From: Sandaracinus sp964481145
Lineage (GTDB): Bacteria > Myxococcota_A > Polyangia > Polyangiales > Sandaracinaceae
Direction: 5' to 3'
DNA length: 64,000 bases
Assembly: GCA_964481145.1 (NCBI GenBank)
Contig: CAYZTA010000029.1
Coordinates: forward strand, 1 to 64,000
Shown here in pieces: positions 25,928 to 34,821 of this stretch. Each line of letters opens with the position of its first letter. The stretch's first letter is position 1. The position numbers and the translations under genes are program-made. Below the pieces are notes generated by a model, which saw only the letters and a list, made by a program, of their open reading frames with translations, did not search any database and was not told where the DNA came from.

Positions 25928-27378
25928 GGATTCTCGAGCACGGCGCGGAGCGCCTTCTTTTGCACCTTGCCCATGGCATTGCGGGGCAGCGCGCTCACGA
26001 AATGAATCTCGCGAGGTCTCTTGTGGGGGGAGAGCTGTGTCGCGACGTGGTTTTCGAGCTCGCCTGGGGATGCACTTTCGTTCGTCACGACGAACGCCAC
26101 GATCTGTTCGCCAAGATCTGGATGAGGCGCGCCGATGACCGCCGCTTCACGGACCTTCGGATGTTCGAGCAGCGCAGCTTCGACTTCGCCAGCGCCGACT
26201 TTGAAGCCGCCGCACTTGATGAGATCCGTGGCCCTCCTGCCGACGATGCGAATGGCGCCGTCTTCCGATCGCGTCGCGAGGTCTCCAGTGTAGAACCAAC
26301 CCTGTTCGTCGAGCACTTCGCGGGTCGCGTCCTCGCGGTTCAAGTAGCCGGCGAACACACTGGGCCCGCGCACGGCGATTTCACCGATCGTGGTGTCGTC
26401 CCGCGCATCGATCGGGTTGCGTGCGTCGTCGACGAGACGAAGCTCGATTCCCGGAAGAGGCGGACCGACCACCCCGGGGCGGCGGTCTCCGTCGTGCCGC
26501 GTCGAACAATTGATCAAGGTCTCGGTCATTCCGTAGCGTTCGATCACGCGCTGTCCGGTCAAGGCTTCGATGCGTTGGTGTTCGCGGACAGGCAAAGGTG
26601 CAGAGCCGCTGACGAGGAGGCGCGCGTGGCGGAGCGAGGTCCGAAGCGTGGGGTCACGCTCGATGGCGTCGACCAGGCGGTGAACCATCGTCGGCACACC
26701 GAAAAGCATTGCGCGCTCGTGTTCGAGAAGCGCGCTCGTCACGTCTTCCGGAGAAAAACGGGGAACCCAATGAAGTGCGCCCCCACGACGCAATGAACCC
26801 ATGAGGCCAAGCACGAGCCCATGTACGTGAAAGAGCGGGAGCGCATGGACGACGACGTCCTCCGCGGTCCATGCCCACGCCTGCGCCAATGCATCCAAGT
26901 TTGACGCGATATTCTTCGCTGTGATGAGCGCACCTTTGGGCGCGCCCGTCGTGCCTGACGTGTAGAGCACGAGCATGGGCACGTCGAGGATCGGTCGTGG
27001 CGGAGGTGGTGTCAGAGCGTGATGTGCGCCGAGCGTGACCGTGACTCTTTCGATTCCGCTCGCATGAGGCGCGCTCGAGACACCCAATTTCGGGCCGGCG
27101 TCCGAGAGAATGTGGCTCAGCTCCTTTTCGCCAAGCTTCGGGTCGATCGGCACACTGACATGGCCCGCGACGGCATTCGCGACGAGCGCGACGATCGTCT
27201 CGAGCGTGGGCTCGGTCCAGACCGCGATGCGATCGCCGATTCTCGCACCTCGGGCCTCGAGTTCGTTCACATGTCGTGCGCACTCGAGCGCCAGTTCGCG
27301 ATAGCTGAGAGAACGATGACCGACCCGCACCGCGAGGCGATCATCGTTCGTGTGGAGTCGAGGGATGAGCGTGTCCAT
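25924..27378 (-). CDS. AMP-forming acyl-CoA synthetase (malonyl-CoA synthetase-like)
   Basis: 484 residues of the ANL superfamily: activates a carboxylic acid as its adenylate, then forms the CoA thioester. The P-loop YTSGTTGAPKG is at 139-149. Other blocks are HALPLFHVHGLVLGL, ERYGMTET, the hinge region GWFYTGDLATR...IRIVGR, and the C-terminal catalytic Lys in MGKVQKKAL. The compact size and the LPLFHVHGL and RYGMTET blocks resemble malonyl-CoA synthetases (MatB/ACSF3), but a short- or medium-chain substrate cannot be excluded. It lies between a Cys-rich lipoprotein gene and galT on the minus strand, overlapping galT by four bases. Confidence 0.88.
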   Translation of the reverse strand: MDTLIPRLHTNDDRLAVRVGHRSLSYRELALECARHVNELEARGARIGDRIAVWTEPTLETIVALVANAVAGHVSVPIDPKLGEKELSHILSDAGPKLGVSSAPHASGIERVTVTLGAHHALTPPPPRPILDVPMLVLYTSGTTGAPKGALITAKNIASNLDALAQAWAWTAEDVVVHALPLFHVHGLVLGLMGSLRRGGALHWVPRFSPEDVTSALLEHERAMLFGVPTMVHRLVDAIERDPTLRTSLRHARLLVSGSAPLPVREHQRIEALTGQRVIERYGMTETLINCSTRHDGDRRPGVVGPPLPGIELRLVDDARNPIDARDDTTIGEIAVRGPSVFAGYLNREDATREVLDEQGWFYTGDLATRSEDGAIRIVGRRATDLIKCGGFKVGAGEVEAALLEHPKVREAAVIGAPHPDLGEQIVAFVVTNESASPGELENHVATQLSPHKRPREIHFVSALPRNAMGKVQKKALRAVLENP

Positions 27379-27397
27379 CAGGACGCGCTACCGCCTC

Positions 27398-28891
27398 TCA
27401 GCGCGGGGTGCAACTATGAGCGGACGCATCATAATTGCACGACCAAGGCGGGCCAAAGACGGCGGCGCCAGACCACGGATTGAAGGGATCGGACTCACCT
27501 CGAGCCACGAGATCGATGGGATACACGATGCAGTCGAGGCCGCATTCACCCTCGAAGAAGACCACGTCGGCGACGTACCAGTTGTCGTTGGCTTCCCCGA
27601 ACGACTCTCCATTTCGCAGAAAGACGAGCGGATCGCGTCCGAAAGACCCCCGCAAGGCACCGCCGCAATAGATGTTGACGGTGGCGTTGGTCATCCCGCT
27701 GTATCCGCGGTCGCTAAAGTAGTTGGCCATGATCCGATATGGCATTCCGATGACGGGCTCGTCGATGTTGATGTTTTCCGGCGCGCAGAAATCGCTCTCG
27801 TTCGGATTGGTTTGAGAGGCGTCGCACGAGTTGCCGCCGTTGGTGTCTACATCGAGACGAGGATTTCCGCAGGAGCCACGAGTACGCCAAACCTCACCCC
27901 CGCCGTGGGGCGCGTTCTCGCAGTTTTCGAGGTTGCTCGATTGGTGACCTGGCCACGCGTAGACGGAATCTCGGGGGGTGCAGTTTCCGTAATAGCAATC
28001 GTCTTCGGACTCAAAGAAGTTGGTGTCGACACCATTCCGAGTCCATCGATGGAGATGGAGGTCGACGTCGGTGCCTCCTGCGGTATCGAGCATGGTGTCC
28101 CAGTTGAGCTCGACACGCAGCCCACCGCCGCGCACGTAAACACTCCACGCACAGCTCGCTGTGGTTCCGTCTTCGAGCGTCACCGTCACGCTGGCGCGGT
28201 ACGCGCCCGATGCGGTCAGATATACCTCGGTGTCTTTCGTGTCGGGAGAGGAGAGCGTCGGACAGAGCTCGGCAGGAACCGATGCCGGGCATTCGATTGC
28301 CCAATGCCAGCTTTGCGCAGCTCCCGTATAGACACGGTCTCCGAGGAGTCGATGTGTCGAGAGGGGCGAAGCCGTCTCGTTGCCAGGACACATGATGGCG
28401 GATGTGCATCCTTCGAGATCGTCGGTGATCCCGTTACAATCATCGTCGGTGCCGTTGCACACTTCGGGACTCGGAGAAACGCCCGCGCCGCAGGAGCCCC
28501 AAAGGCCGAACTCATCGCAAACGGCGATGCCATCGGCGCACGCACCCACGTTCCGGCGGTCGGGCGGCCCCGCGAAGCAGGGTCGCGTCGCACCGGAAGT
28601 GCAAGAGCATCCCTCGTCGACTTTTCCGTTGCAGTCGTCGTCGAGGCCATTGCCATCGTTGTTGTCGCCGCAGAGCTCCATCGGTCCGCACCCCGGATTG
28701 CACGAATTCACCGAGCCATCGGGCGTCCAGATGCTTCCGCCATCGATCTCTGGAACGACACCCCCGCCGTCGGCACCGTCATGGGGTCCTGGACGGACGT
28801 CGCTGCCGCCTCGAATGGTGCATCCTGTGAGCACGATCGCGGCGATTGTCAGTAAATCAATGAAGCGAAATTCGAAGCGTTGGGCGAGCAT
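27398..28891 (-). CDS. Lipoprotein with MopE-type motifs and DUF2135/YfaP-like domain
   Basis: About 497 residues from the ATG at 28891, preferred because a lipoprotein signal (LLTIAAIVLTGC) follows at once; in-frame starts at 28927 and 28987 are longer, the last overlapping the SDR stop as ATGA. A Gly/Asp-rich linker leads into Cys/Asp motifs of the type DDDCNGKVDEGC and VCNGTDDDCNGITDD, with a Cys module (CFAGP...GACADGIAVCD...WGSCG) shared with the lipoprotein at 23870-24934. The second half has DVDLHLHRW...NPRLDVD...PENINIDEP...YRIMANYF, a pattern of the YfaP/DUF2135 beta domain. It is likely a calcium-binding surface protein of unknown partner. Confidence 0.8.
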   Translation of the reverse strand: MLAQRFEFRFIDLLTIAAIVLTGCTIRGGSDVRPGPHDGADGGGVVPEIDGGSIWTPDGSVNSCNPGCGPMELCGDNNDGNGLDDDCNGKVDEGCSCTSGATRPCFAGPPDRRNVGACADGIAVCDEFGLWGSCGAGVSPSPEVCNGTDDDCNGITDDLEGCTSAIMCPGNETASPLSTHRLLGDRVYTGAAQSWHWAIECPASVPAELCPTLSSPDTKDTEVYLTASGAYRASVTVTLEDGTTASCAWSVYVRGGGLRVELNWDTMLDTAGGTDVDLHLHRWTRNGVDTNFFESEDDCYYGNCTPRDSVYAWPGHQSSNLENCENAPHGGGEVWRTRGSCGNPRLDVDTNGGNSCDASQTNPNESDFCAPENINIDEPVIGMPYRIMANYFSDRGYSGMTNATVNIYCGGALRGSFGRDPLVFLRNGESFGEANDNWYVADVVFFEGECGLDCIVYPIDLVARGESDPFNPWSGAAVFGPPWSCNYDASAHSCTPR

Positions 28892-28983
28892 GGGGGAGCA
28901 GTTTTGCATGTCGGGGCGGATTGTCATCGGTAGGTAAGAGAATTGGTGTGATCTCTCACCTGTGATCGTTGATCGACTCAGAT

Positions 28984-29769
28984 TCATCGGAGCGAAGTGA
29001 GCGCGCGTCCGCCGTCGATCGAATGGAGCGCGCCGGTGATCCAGCTTGCTTCGTCGCTCACGAGGAATGCCGCGAGCGCCGCGATTTCTTCCGGAGTTCC
29101 AGGGCGCCCGATCGGATGTGTTTGAGCACTGCGTTCGAGGAAGGCGCGATACGCCTCGGAGTCGAGGCCCGCCGACAAGTGGAGATTCGTGACCACGACG
29201 CCCGGGTTGATCGCATTGACGCGCACCTTCTTCGGTGCGAGCTCGATCGCCGTCGATTGCGTCAACATGTCGAGCGCGGCTTTGCTCGTGCAGTATCCGA
29301 GCAACCCCGGATACGGCCGCAATGAGGCGACGCTCGAGACGTTGAGCACCGATGCGTCGCGTCCGTTGTCGGCGCTGTTCGTCAGATGCGGCACCGCGTG
29401 ACGCATGAGCGCGTAGGGCGCGAAGAGATTGGTCTCGACCAAGCGTCGGAACTCGTCGGGGCGCGGCTCGAGAATGCCATCGAATCCGATCACACCCGCA
29501 TTGTTGATGAGCACGTCGAGCCCGCCGAGCGCGGCCACACTTTCATCGACGGAGCGCTCATTGTCTGCGCCACGAAGATGATCCGCGATGATGATCGCGG
29601 CTTCGTGTCGACCCATGGCTTGGACTTGCTTCGCTGTTTCTCGGAGCGCCTCTTCGTTGCGACCCGTGATGGCGACGTGAGCGCCTTCGCGTGCAAATCG
29701 CAGCGCCATCGCTCGTCCAAGTCCGCTCGTTCCGCCTGTGACCAGGATCCTTTTGTTTTCGAGCTGCAT
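28984..29769 (-). CDS. SDR-family oxidoreductase
   Basis: 261 residues from the ATG at 29769 (MQLENKRILVTGG); longer starts only add low-complexity Arg-rich sequence. It is a classical short-chain dehydrogenase/reductase: cofactor motif TGGTSGLG at about 10-17, NNAG in VLINNAGVIG, catalytic Ser in LNVSSVAS, and YxxxK in GYCTSKAALD. The C-terminus ends WITGALHSIDGGRALTS, as in 3-oxoacyl-ACP-reductase-like and glucose-dehydrogenase-like enzymes. The substrate is unknown. It lies between phosphomevalonate kinase and a lipoprotein gene on the same strand. Confidence 0.9.
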   Translation of the reverse strand: MQLENKRILVTGGTSGLGRAMALRFAREGAHVAITGRNEEALRETAKQVQAMGRHEAAIIIADHLRGADNERSVDESVAALGGLDVLINNAGVIGFDGILEPRPDEFRRLVETNLFAPYALMRHAVPHLTNSADNGRDASVLNVSSVASLRPYPGLLGYCTSKAALDMLTQSTAIELAPKKVRVNAINPGVVVTNLHLSAGLDSEAYRAFLERSAQTHPIGRPGTPEEIAALAAFLVSDEASWITGALHSIDGGRALTSLR

Positions 29770-29819
29770 AGCGAAGAGAGGGTAGTCCGGCGTTCTCCTG
29801 GTTTCCAGGGAGCGCTTGT

Positions 29820-30791
29820 TCAGCCGAGCTCTGTGCGCACGCCTTCGTCTCCGAGCCCGAGTGAGAGCAGAGCCAACCCTCGTTCGTGACATGCTTTCGA
29901 GAGCTCCGAACGCGCTTCCTTGCTTTTGAGGAAGGCGATCGCCACGTCGCCACCCCCTGCGCCCGAAGGTTTCGCCGATCCGCCGACGGATCTCGCGAGT
30001 TCGTTGGCGAGGGTGAGCTCGGGGGTCACGATCGGAGCCCCCGCGCTTCTTCCAAGAAGGTCCATGGCATCATGATGGGCGGCCGCGCATTCGATGGCCG
30101 CATCCACCTCACCACGCTCGACGGCGCCGAGGAGCTCGGCGGCGGCTTCTCGAAGAGGCTCGATGGCGCGTCGATACGCCGATGCATCGCGCGCCGCGAA
30201 TGATTTGACGACGCGTACGAGATCGCTCGTCCTGGCTGGTTTTCCCGTCCAAACAAGGCAAAGATGGATTCCAGAAGGCCATTCGATCGGGTGTGCATCG
30301 AGCGCTTGGCCTTCGCGACGCACCCGCACGAAACCTCCCAGCATGGAGGCGGCTACGTCAGCGCCACTTCCCTCGGGTGCGATCGAGGCATGCCCTTCGA
30401 GCGCGAGCGGAAGCAATCGCCGGCGGATCTCCGGATCGCGGAGGTCGTGGCCGTGTGCATTCGCGATGGCCGCGACGGTCGCCGCCGCCGCTGCCGCAGA
30501 CGAGCCCAGACCGAGCTTCTGTCCTTCGCTCCGCAATGCGGTGGTGTCGAGCTGCACCGTGGTGATTGCGAGTGCGCCGAAGGTGTGCTCCGCACAAGTC
30601 TGGGATCGCAGGACTTCGGGCGGGAGCTCGGCGTGGACCGCAGGAGGGCCGAGCGTGATGTACGCGCGCGCGGCCGCGGCGGCGACGAGCGCCGGAGCCC
30701 CTTCGAGCACCACGTATTCTCCGGAAACCATGACTTTTCCTGGAGCCGAAACCCGGATTCGTTGCGAGGCCGAGGCGAGCGATGCCGTCAT
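29820..30791 (-). CDS. Phosphomevalonate kinase-like GHMP kinase
   Basis: 323 residues of the GHMP kinase superfamily. The N-terminal block APGKVMVSGEYVVLEGAPAL, the ATP loop KLGLGSSAAAAAA, and the C-terminal KPSGAGGGDVAIA fit phosphomevalonate kinases, which make mevalonate-5-diphosphate. This step is the one missing from the isoprenoid operon at 37389-40338, which strengthens the call. Without comparison, another sugar-type GHMP kinase cannot be fully excluded. It is transcribed upstream of the SDR gene with a short gap. Confidence 0.85.
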   Translation of the reverse strand: MTASLASASQRIRVSAPGKVMVSGEYVVLEGAPALVAAAAARAYITLGPPAVHAELPPEVLRSQTCAEHTFGALAITTVQLDTTALRSEGQKLGLGSSAAAAAATVAAIANAHGHDLRDPEIRRRLLPLALEGHASIAPEGSGADVAASMLGGFVRVRREGQALDAHPIEWPSGIHLCLVWTGKPARTSDLVRVVKSFAARDASAYRRAIEPLREAAAELLGAVERGEVDAAIECAAAHHDAMDLLGRSAGAPIVTPELTLANELARSVGGSAKPSGAGGGDVAIAFLKSKEARSELSKACHERGLALLSLGLGDEGVRTELG

Positions 30792-30846
30792 TGCGGCCAG
30801 AGCCTGACATGGAACGGTGCCGCTGGAGGACGGTGCATGGAACTTT

Positions 30847-31284
30847 TCAGGCCTCGATCGGCGTCACGCCCTTTTCTACGCCATCTGCGGGCCCTCGAGC
30901 GCCCATGATGCTGCGGGCGAGCTTGAAGTAGGCGTTCACGAATCGATTCCAATCGACCAGCGCTGCGCCCCACACTGCGTGCATGGCGGTGACTGTCTCT
31001 TCGTCTTCTTCTGCCCCCACGCGCTCGAATTCAGTGAGAATTCGATGTATGGAGAGCACCATCTCAGGGCCCGAAGAGGACATCTCATCGATGATGTCTT
31101 CACCGAGTCCGACGAGCCCGTAGAGTGTGGCTCGGCGCGTGGGATCGAGCTCGAGCGCGAAGAGCATGCGAAGGCACTTGAGTGCATCCCGCGACGCTTC
31201 TTTCTCGCCGCGGGCTCCCACGTCAGCCTCGAGGATCGAGACGATGAGAGCTTCCCACGCAGTGAGATCGTGTACGTTCGTCAT
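30847..31284 (-). CDS. Hypothetical helical protein
   Basis: 145 residues, mostly alpha-helical, acidic, without signal peptide or membrane span. No motif or family is recognised. It is the first gene of the minus-strand run read toward 23870 and is divergent from the XRE regulator, so the 140-base gap at 31285-31424 with its palindrome may control both sides. Confidence 0.62.
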   Translation of the reverse strand: MTNVHDLTAWEALIVSILEADVGARGEKEASRDALKCLRMLFALELDPTRRATLYGLVGLGEDIIDEMSSSGPEMVLSIHRILTEFERVGAEEDEETVTAMHAVWGAALVDWNRFVNAYFKLARSIMGARGPADGVEKGVTPIEA

Positions 31285-31354
31285 GTTGCGGTTGACACCT
31301 CACTCGCAGCTGGTGCGTCCAGCATCAATCGGGCTCGCCTGCCATGTCAACCAA

Positions 31355-31376
31355 GAATACGATATAAATCGTATTC
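31355..31376. promoter_or_regulatory. Palindromic operator candidate upstream of the XRE gene
   Basis: Perfect nine-base arms GAATACGAT (31355-31363) and ATCGTATTC (31368-31376) flank an ATAA spacer. The site is strikingly AT-rich for this genome and lies about 50 bases before the XRE start, between divergent genes. Autoregulation by the XRE protein is the natural inference. Confidence 0.6.
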
Positions 31377-31424
31377 CCATGTTCTGTCGAATGGACGAAC
31401 TGCTTTTCGATACTCCGCCAGCTT

Positions 31425-31766
31425 ATGGTGGCGCTCCTTCAGCGGATGTTTTCGCAACGGCTCGCGACCGCCCGTCATGCGGCGAAGATCTCACAAGCCG
31501 AGCTCGCGGAGCGAACTCAGTTGTCGGCGGAGTTCATCAGCCGGCTCGAGCGGGGAGTGACTCTCCCTTCCCTGGAGACGTTGATGCGCCTTTGCGACGC
31601 GCTCGATTGCACTCCCAACGACCTTCTCGTGCCGAGCCATGGAGGTGAACGACTCGAGCAGCTCCGTGCCCGAATCGAGAGTGCCGAGCCAGAGATTGCG
31701 CACGACGTCATCCGCGTTGCCGAAGCCGTGCTCGAGTACGAAGCGCGACGGCGTCGAAAGCCGTAA
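31425..31766 (+). CDS. XRE-family transcriptional regulator
   Basis: 113 residues. A helix-turn-helix of the Cro/C1 type spans about residues 10-65 (SQRLATARHAAKISQAELAE, then LSAEFISRLERGVTLPSLET), with the usual LCDALDCTPNDLL helix after it. The last 40 residues are acidic helices, perhaps for dimerisation. It is a DNA-binding repressor or activator; a perfect palindrome 50 bases upstream is the likely site. No toxin gene or phage gene is adjacent. The following small lipoprotein and sulfatase genes may be under its control. Confidence 0.85.
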   Translation: MVALLQRMFSQRLATARHAAKISQAELAERTQLSAEFISRLERGVTLPSLETLMRLCDALDCTPNDLLVPSHGGERLEQLRARIESAEPEIAHDVIRVAEAVLEYEARRRRKP

Positions 31767-31864
31767 ATCGTTCAGACGAGAGCGTGACGAATTCGTCCAA
31801 CGCGAAGCACCGCCTCCTCCACCAAGACCATCGTTCCTGTTGCACCGAAGAAGGAGGATGGCGA

Positions 31865-32023
31865 ATGTCGCGTCTCAACATGCTGGTCCTGATCGCGTTC
31901 ACGTGGTGTGGCTGCTCGCAACCGACAGCATCGGATCAGGCCGAGCGATATTTGGAAGAGAACCCGAACGGTCCGCGACGCGATTGGATGCGTGAGCGAG
32001 CGCCATCCGGGCCAAGCCGCTGA
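31865..32023 (+). CDS. Very small predicted lipoprotein (52 aa)
   Basis: The ATG at 31865 is preceded by AAGGAGG at 31851-31857, one of the strongest ribosome sites in the window. The product begins MSRLNMLVLIAFTWCGCSQP, a compact lipoprotein signal with CGC as lipobox region, followed by a 35-residue charged tail (ending APSGPSR). No family is recognised. It sits between the XRE regulator and the sulfatase-like gene on the same strand. Its size makes it easy to miss, but start signal and lipobox agree. Confidence 0.6.
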   Translation: MSRLNMLVLIAFTWCGCSQPTASDQAERYLEENPNGPRRDWMRERAPSGPSR

Positions 32024-32099
32024 GTCGGGATCGTTCGGTCATTCCGTTGGAGCATCGGCGGGCTTGAAACGCTGGGCGCGCTGTCCGAGAGGATTGCCC

Positions 32100-32115
32100 C
32101 CCGAATTCATTCGGG
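32100..32115. repeat. Short inverted repeat before the sulfatase-like gene
   Basis: Arms CCCGAA (32100-32105) and TTCGGG (32110-32115) around TTCA, 13 bases before the proposed sulfatase start. It could affect translation or act as a weak regulator site; nothing firmer can be said. Confidence 0.3.
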
Positions 32116-32128
32116 CTACACACGCTCC

Positions 32129-34813
32129 GTGTCCTTCGGAGCCGCTCCTCGCGCGAACCAACCTTCGTTGATCGCAGTGAGCATCTTGGTGACAGCGATC
32201 ACCGCACTGGCGATGGCGATCGCTGATCTGATCCAGGCGGCGATCCGGGTGACCGCGCCGCGCGTGGGTCCCTTGGACTTCGCTATCGCAGGCCTGCACC
32301 TCTTCGCACTCTACGCCGTGGCGGGTGTGACGATCGGGATGCTGATGGGGGGGCTTCTCGTGACGGTGCGCCGAGTCCCAAGCGTTGCGGACTCGCTCGC
32401 TCGGATGAGCTCGCGCGAATTCTGGCTACGTCCCGATCCAACTGGTGTCGCGAGCTGGGTTGCGAGCGTGATTGTCGCAGGTCTGCTCGTGACTTCCGTC
32501 GCGGTGGGTCACATGTCATTCGTCACCCGCTTTCACCGCGCCGACCTCGCGGGCTATCTCCTTGGCGCAGTGACCCTCGCTATCGTGGTGATGCTGGCCT
32601 GGGCCCGAGCGTGGCTCACGAACCTACTACGGTCGTGGATCGCGATCCTTGGCAAACTTGGTACCTACGCGGCCTTCGCTGCGCTCGTGCTCGTCGCCAC
32701 AGTCACGATGACGGCGCTCTTCCTGGTCGCGCATCCGGAGATCCTGCTCGCCTACGATCCGATTGCGCTCGCGTGGATCCCCTCGAGTTTGGTTGCATGG
32801 TTGCTCGTGGCGATGCTCATTGGGCCCCGCATCCGACGTTTGCGAGCATGGTCTCTGCGTGCCAGTGCAGCGGTGCTGGTCGTACTCGCGTTGGGTGGAT
32901 GTTTCGCGAGCGCGATCACATTTGGCGAATCAAATCGCGTGCGTAGCGTGGTCGAGCAACGGAGCGTGATCGGTCGACGCATGATCCGAGCTCTTTCGCA
33001 GCTCACTGATCGTGATGGAGATCACTATTCCTGGGCGTTCGGTGGTGGTGATTGCGATGATACGAATCCAAGCATTCATCCCGGGGCGATCGATGAAGAA
33101 GGTGATGGGATCGATCTGGACTGTTTCGGAGGAGATGGAGCGCCGGTGATCATCCAGCGTGGACGCGGCGCGTTTGGCGCTGTACCACGTGGGCTCGAGC
33201 GTCCGAATGTTTTAGTGGTCACAATCGACGCGCTCCGCCGCGATCATCTCGGCGCTTACGGTTACGAGCGGCCGACCTCACCCAATATCGATCGCTTCGC
33301 CGCCCAGTCTGTCCACTTTGCCAGCGTCGTGCCGCAGTCCTCGCGCTCGATGCGCTCGATACCAGCGATGTGGACGGGGAACTTCCCGTCCGAGATTGCC
33401 TATGGCCCCCAATATCTCTGGCCCTCGCTTCTGCCCGAGAATGTGACGGCGCCCGAGCTGATTCGCGACCGCGCTGGCTACCAGACGTCGGTGATCATGG
33501 CCACCAACTACTTTGAGCGGATGAGCGATTTCTTCCAGGGGTTTGAGCGGGTCACGCAGTTCGAAGTTCCCGACCCACCACGCGACCGTGCGGTGAATCA
33601 AGCGCTCCCCGAGCTCCAACGCCTTGCTGGCAGTGATTCTCCGTGGCTTCTCTGGGTTCACCTCTACAACTGTCACGTGCCGTACCTGCAGGATGGTGTG
33701 CCTTCACAGTTTGGTAGTGAACAAGCCGACCATTACGACACCGAGATTATCTTTGCCGATCAGCAATTTCAGCGTCTGCTCGATGGGCTCGAAGAGTTGG
33801 GGCTGCGTGACCGTACGGTGGTGGTGCTCGCTTCTGATCACGGGGAGGGATTCGGCGAGCACGGCACGTTCGGCCACTCGACGACACTCTACGAGGAAGA
33901 GCTCCGCTCGGTCTTGATGATGCGTATCCCCGGCGTCCCACCGCGGCGCATCGATGGACTTGTCGGTCTGCATGACGTTGCGCCGACCATCCTCAACCTC
34001 GCAGGTGTCGAACCGATCGATGACGTTTCGGGCATCAGTCTGCTTCCATTCGCGACTGGCGAGCGCGAGCCTGACCCTGGGCGTTCGGTGTTTGCCGAGC
34101 TCATGCCGGATGGCCTCACGCCCTACGACATCAAAGTGATGCGGAGAGGCAACCACAAGCTGATGTGGTGGGTGCGCGACGGGACCTATCAGTACTTCGA
34201 GCTCGCCGAAGATCCCGGAGAGCTTCATGACCTTTCGGACGTGCGGAGTGACGATGCGCGCGCGATGCTCGGCGAGCTTCGGGCGTGGGTCGCGCGTGCG
34301 AGCCGGGCCGAAAACCGTACTGACACCTTTGTCGACCAGAATCGACTCCGCGTGGTCCCCCCTGACATCACGCATCCGATTGAGATTCGGTATCCCGGGA
34401 TGTTTACGATCGTTGGTTTCGATCTGCCAAAGAGCCGCTTCCAGCGTGGTGAAACGATCCCATTGACTTTCTACTACCGCGTCGATAACGCGATCGATCG
34501 CGACCTCTTCTTTTACGTCGACATCACCGGCCCACCCGGTGTGGACATCCCCGCGCATTTTCACGCCTGGCACTACCCGCTGCACTCACGCTATCCGACC
34601 ACGCGCTGGAGGGTGGGGGAGGTCATTCGGGATCCAACACCAATCGTGATCCCCGAAGCACTCGAGGCTCCGGTGCGTCTGCATCTCTCGCTCAGAGTAC
34701 GAGATGGGTCTCAGTTGATTGAGGGCGAACGCGCGGGACGCCACGATACCTCATGGTCGCTCGCCGACTTCGAGGTCGTTCTCGAGGGCGCATCACCAGC
34801 GCCCACGCGATGA
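32129..34813 (+). CDS. Membrane sulfatase-like protein with MopE-type motif
   Basis: 894 residues in four parts. Six or so membrane segments occupy about residues 12-270. Next comes a single Asp-rich motif (DRDGDHYSWAFGGGDCDDTN then IHPGAIDEEGDG) like the calcium-type repeats of MopE proteins. An alkaline-phosphatase-superfamily sulfatase domain follows, with VLVVTIDALRRDHLGAYGYE, an active-site region around SSRSMRSIPAMWTG that lacks the usual C/S-x-P-S-R, and the metal block LASDHGEGFGEHG. A beta-rich C-terminal domain completes it. It probably acts outside the cytoplasm on envelope glycan or lipid, as a phosphotransferase or sulfatase; which is unknown. The start codon is a GTG without a clear ribosome site. 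Confidence 0.82.
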   Translation: MSFGAAPRANQPSLIAVSILVTAITALAMAIADLIQAAIRVTAPRVGPLDFAIAGLHLFALYAVAGVTIGMLMGGLLVTVRRVPSVADSLARMSSREFWLRPDPTGVASWVASVIVAGLLVTSVAVGHMSFVTRFHRADLAGYLLGAVTLAIVVMLAWARAWLTNLLRSWIAILGKLGTYAAFAALVLVATVTMTALFLVAHPEILLAYDPIALAWIPSSLVAWLLVAMLIGPRIRRLRAWSLRASAAVLVVLALGGCFASAITFGESNRVRSVVEQRSVIGRRMIRALSQLTDRDGDHYSWAFGGGDCDDTNPSIHPGAIDEEGDGIDLDCFGGDGAPVIIQRGRGAFGAVPRGLERPNVLVVTIDALRRDHLGAYGYERPTSPNIDRFAAQSVHFASVVPQSSRSMRSIPAMWTGNFPSEIAYGPQYLWPSLLPENVTAPELIRDRAGYQTSVIMATNYFERMSDFFQGFERVTQFEVPDPPRDRAVNQALPELQRLAGSDSPWLLWVHLYNCHVPYLQDGVPSQFGSEQADHYDTEIIFADQQFQRLLDGLEELGLRDRTVVVLASDHGEGFGEHGTFGHSTTLYEEELRSVLMMRIPGVPPRRIDGLVGLHDVAPTILNLAGVEPIDDVSGISLLPFATGEREPDPGRSVFAELMPDGLTPYDIKVMRRGNHKLMWWVRDGTYQYFELAEDPGELHDLSDVRSDDARAMLGELRAWVARASRAENRTDTFVDQNRLRVVPPDITHPIEIRYPGMFTIVGFDLPKSRFQRGETIPLTFYYRVDNAIDRDLFFYVDITGPPGVDIPAHFHAWHYPLHSRYPTTRWRVGEVIRDPTPIVIPEALEAPVRLHLSLRVRDGSQLIEGERAGRHDTSWSLADFEVVLEGASPAPTR

Positions 34814-34821
34814 CTTGAGAC

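Noticed and set aside
27350..28855. A 501-codon open frame on the plus strand opposite the MopE/YfaP lipoprotein
   Set aside because: It is antisense to a gene with a signal peptide and recognisable domains. Such long shadows are expected in high-GC DNA, and its translation shows no domain or signal.
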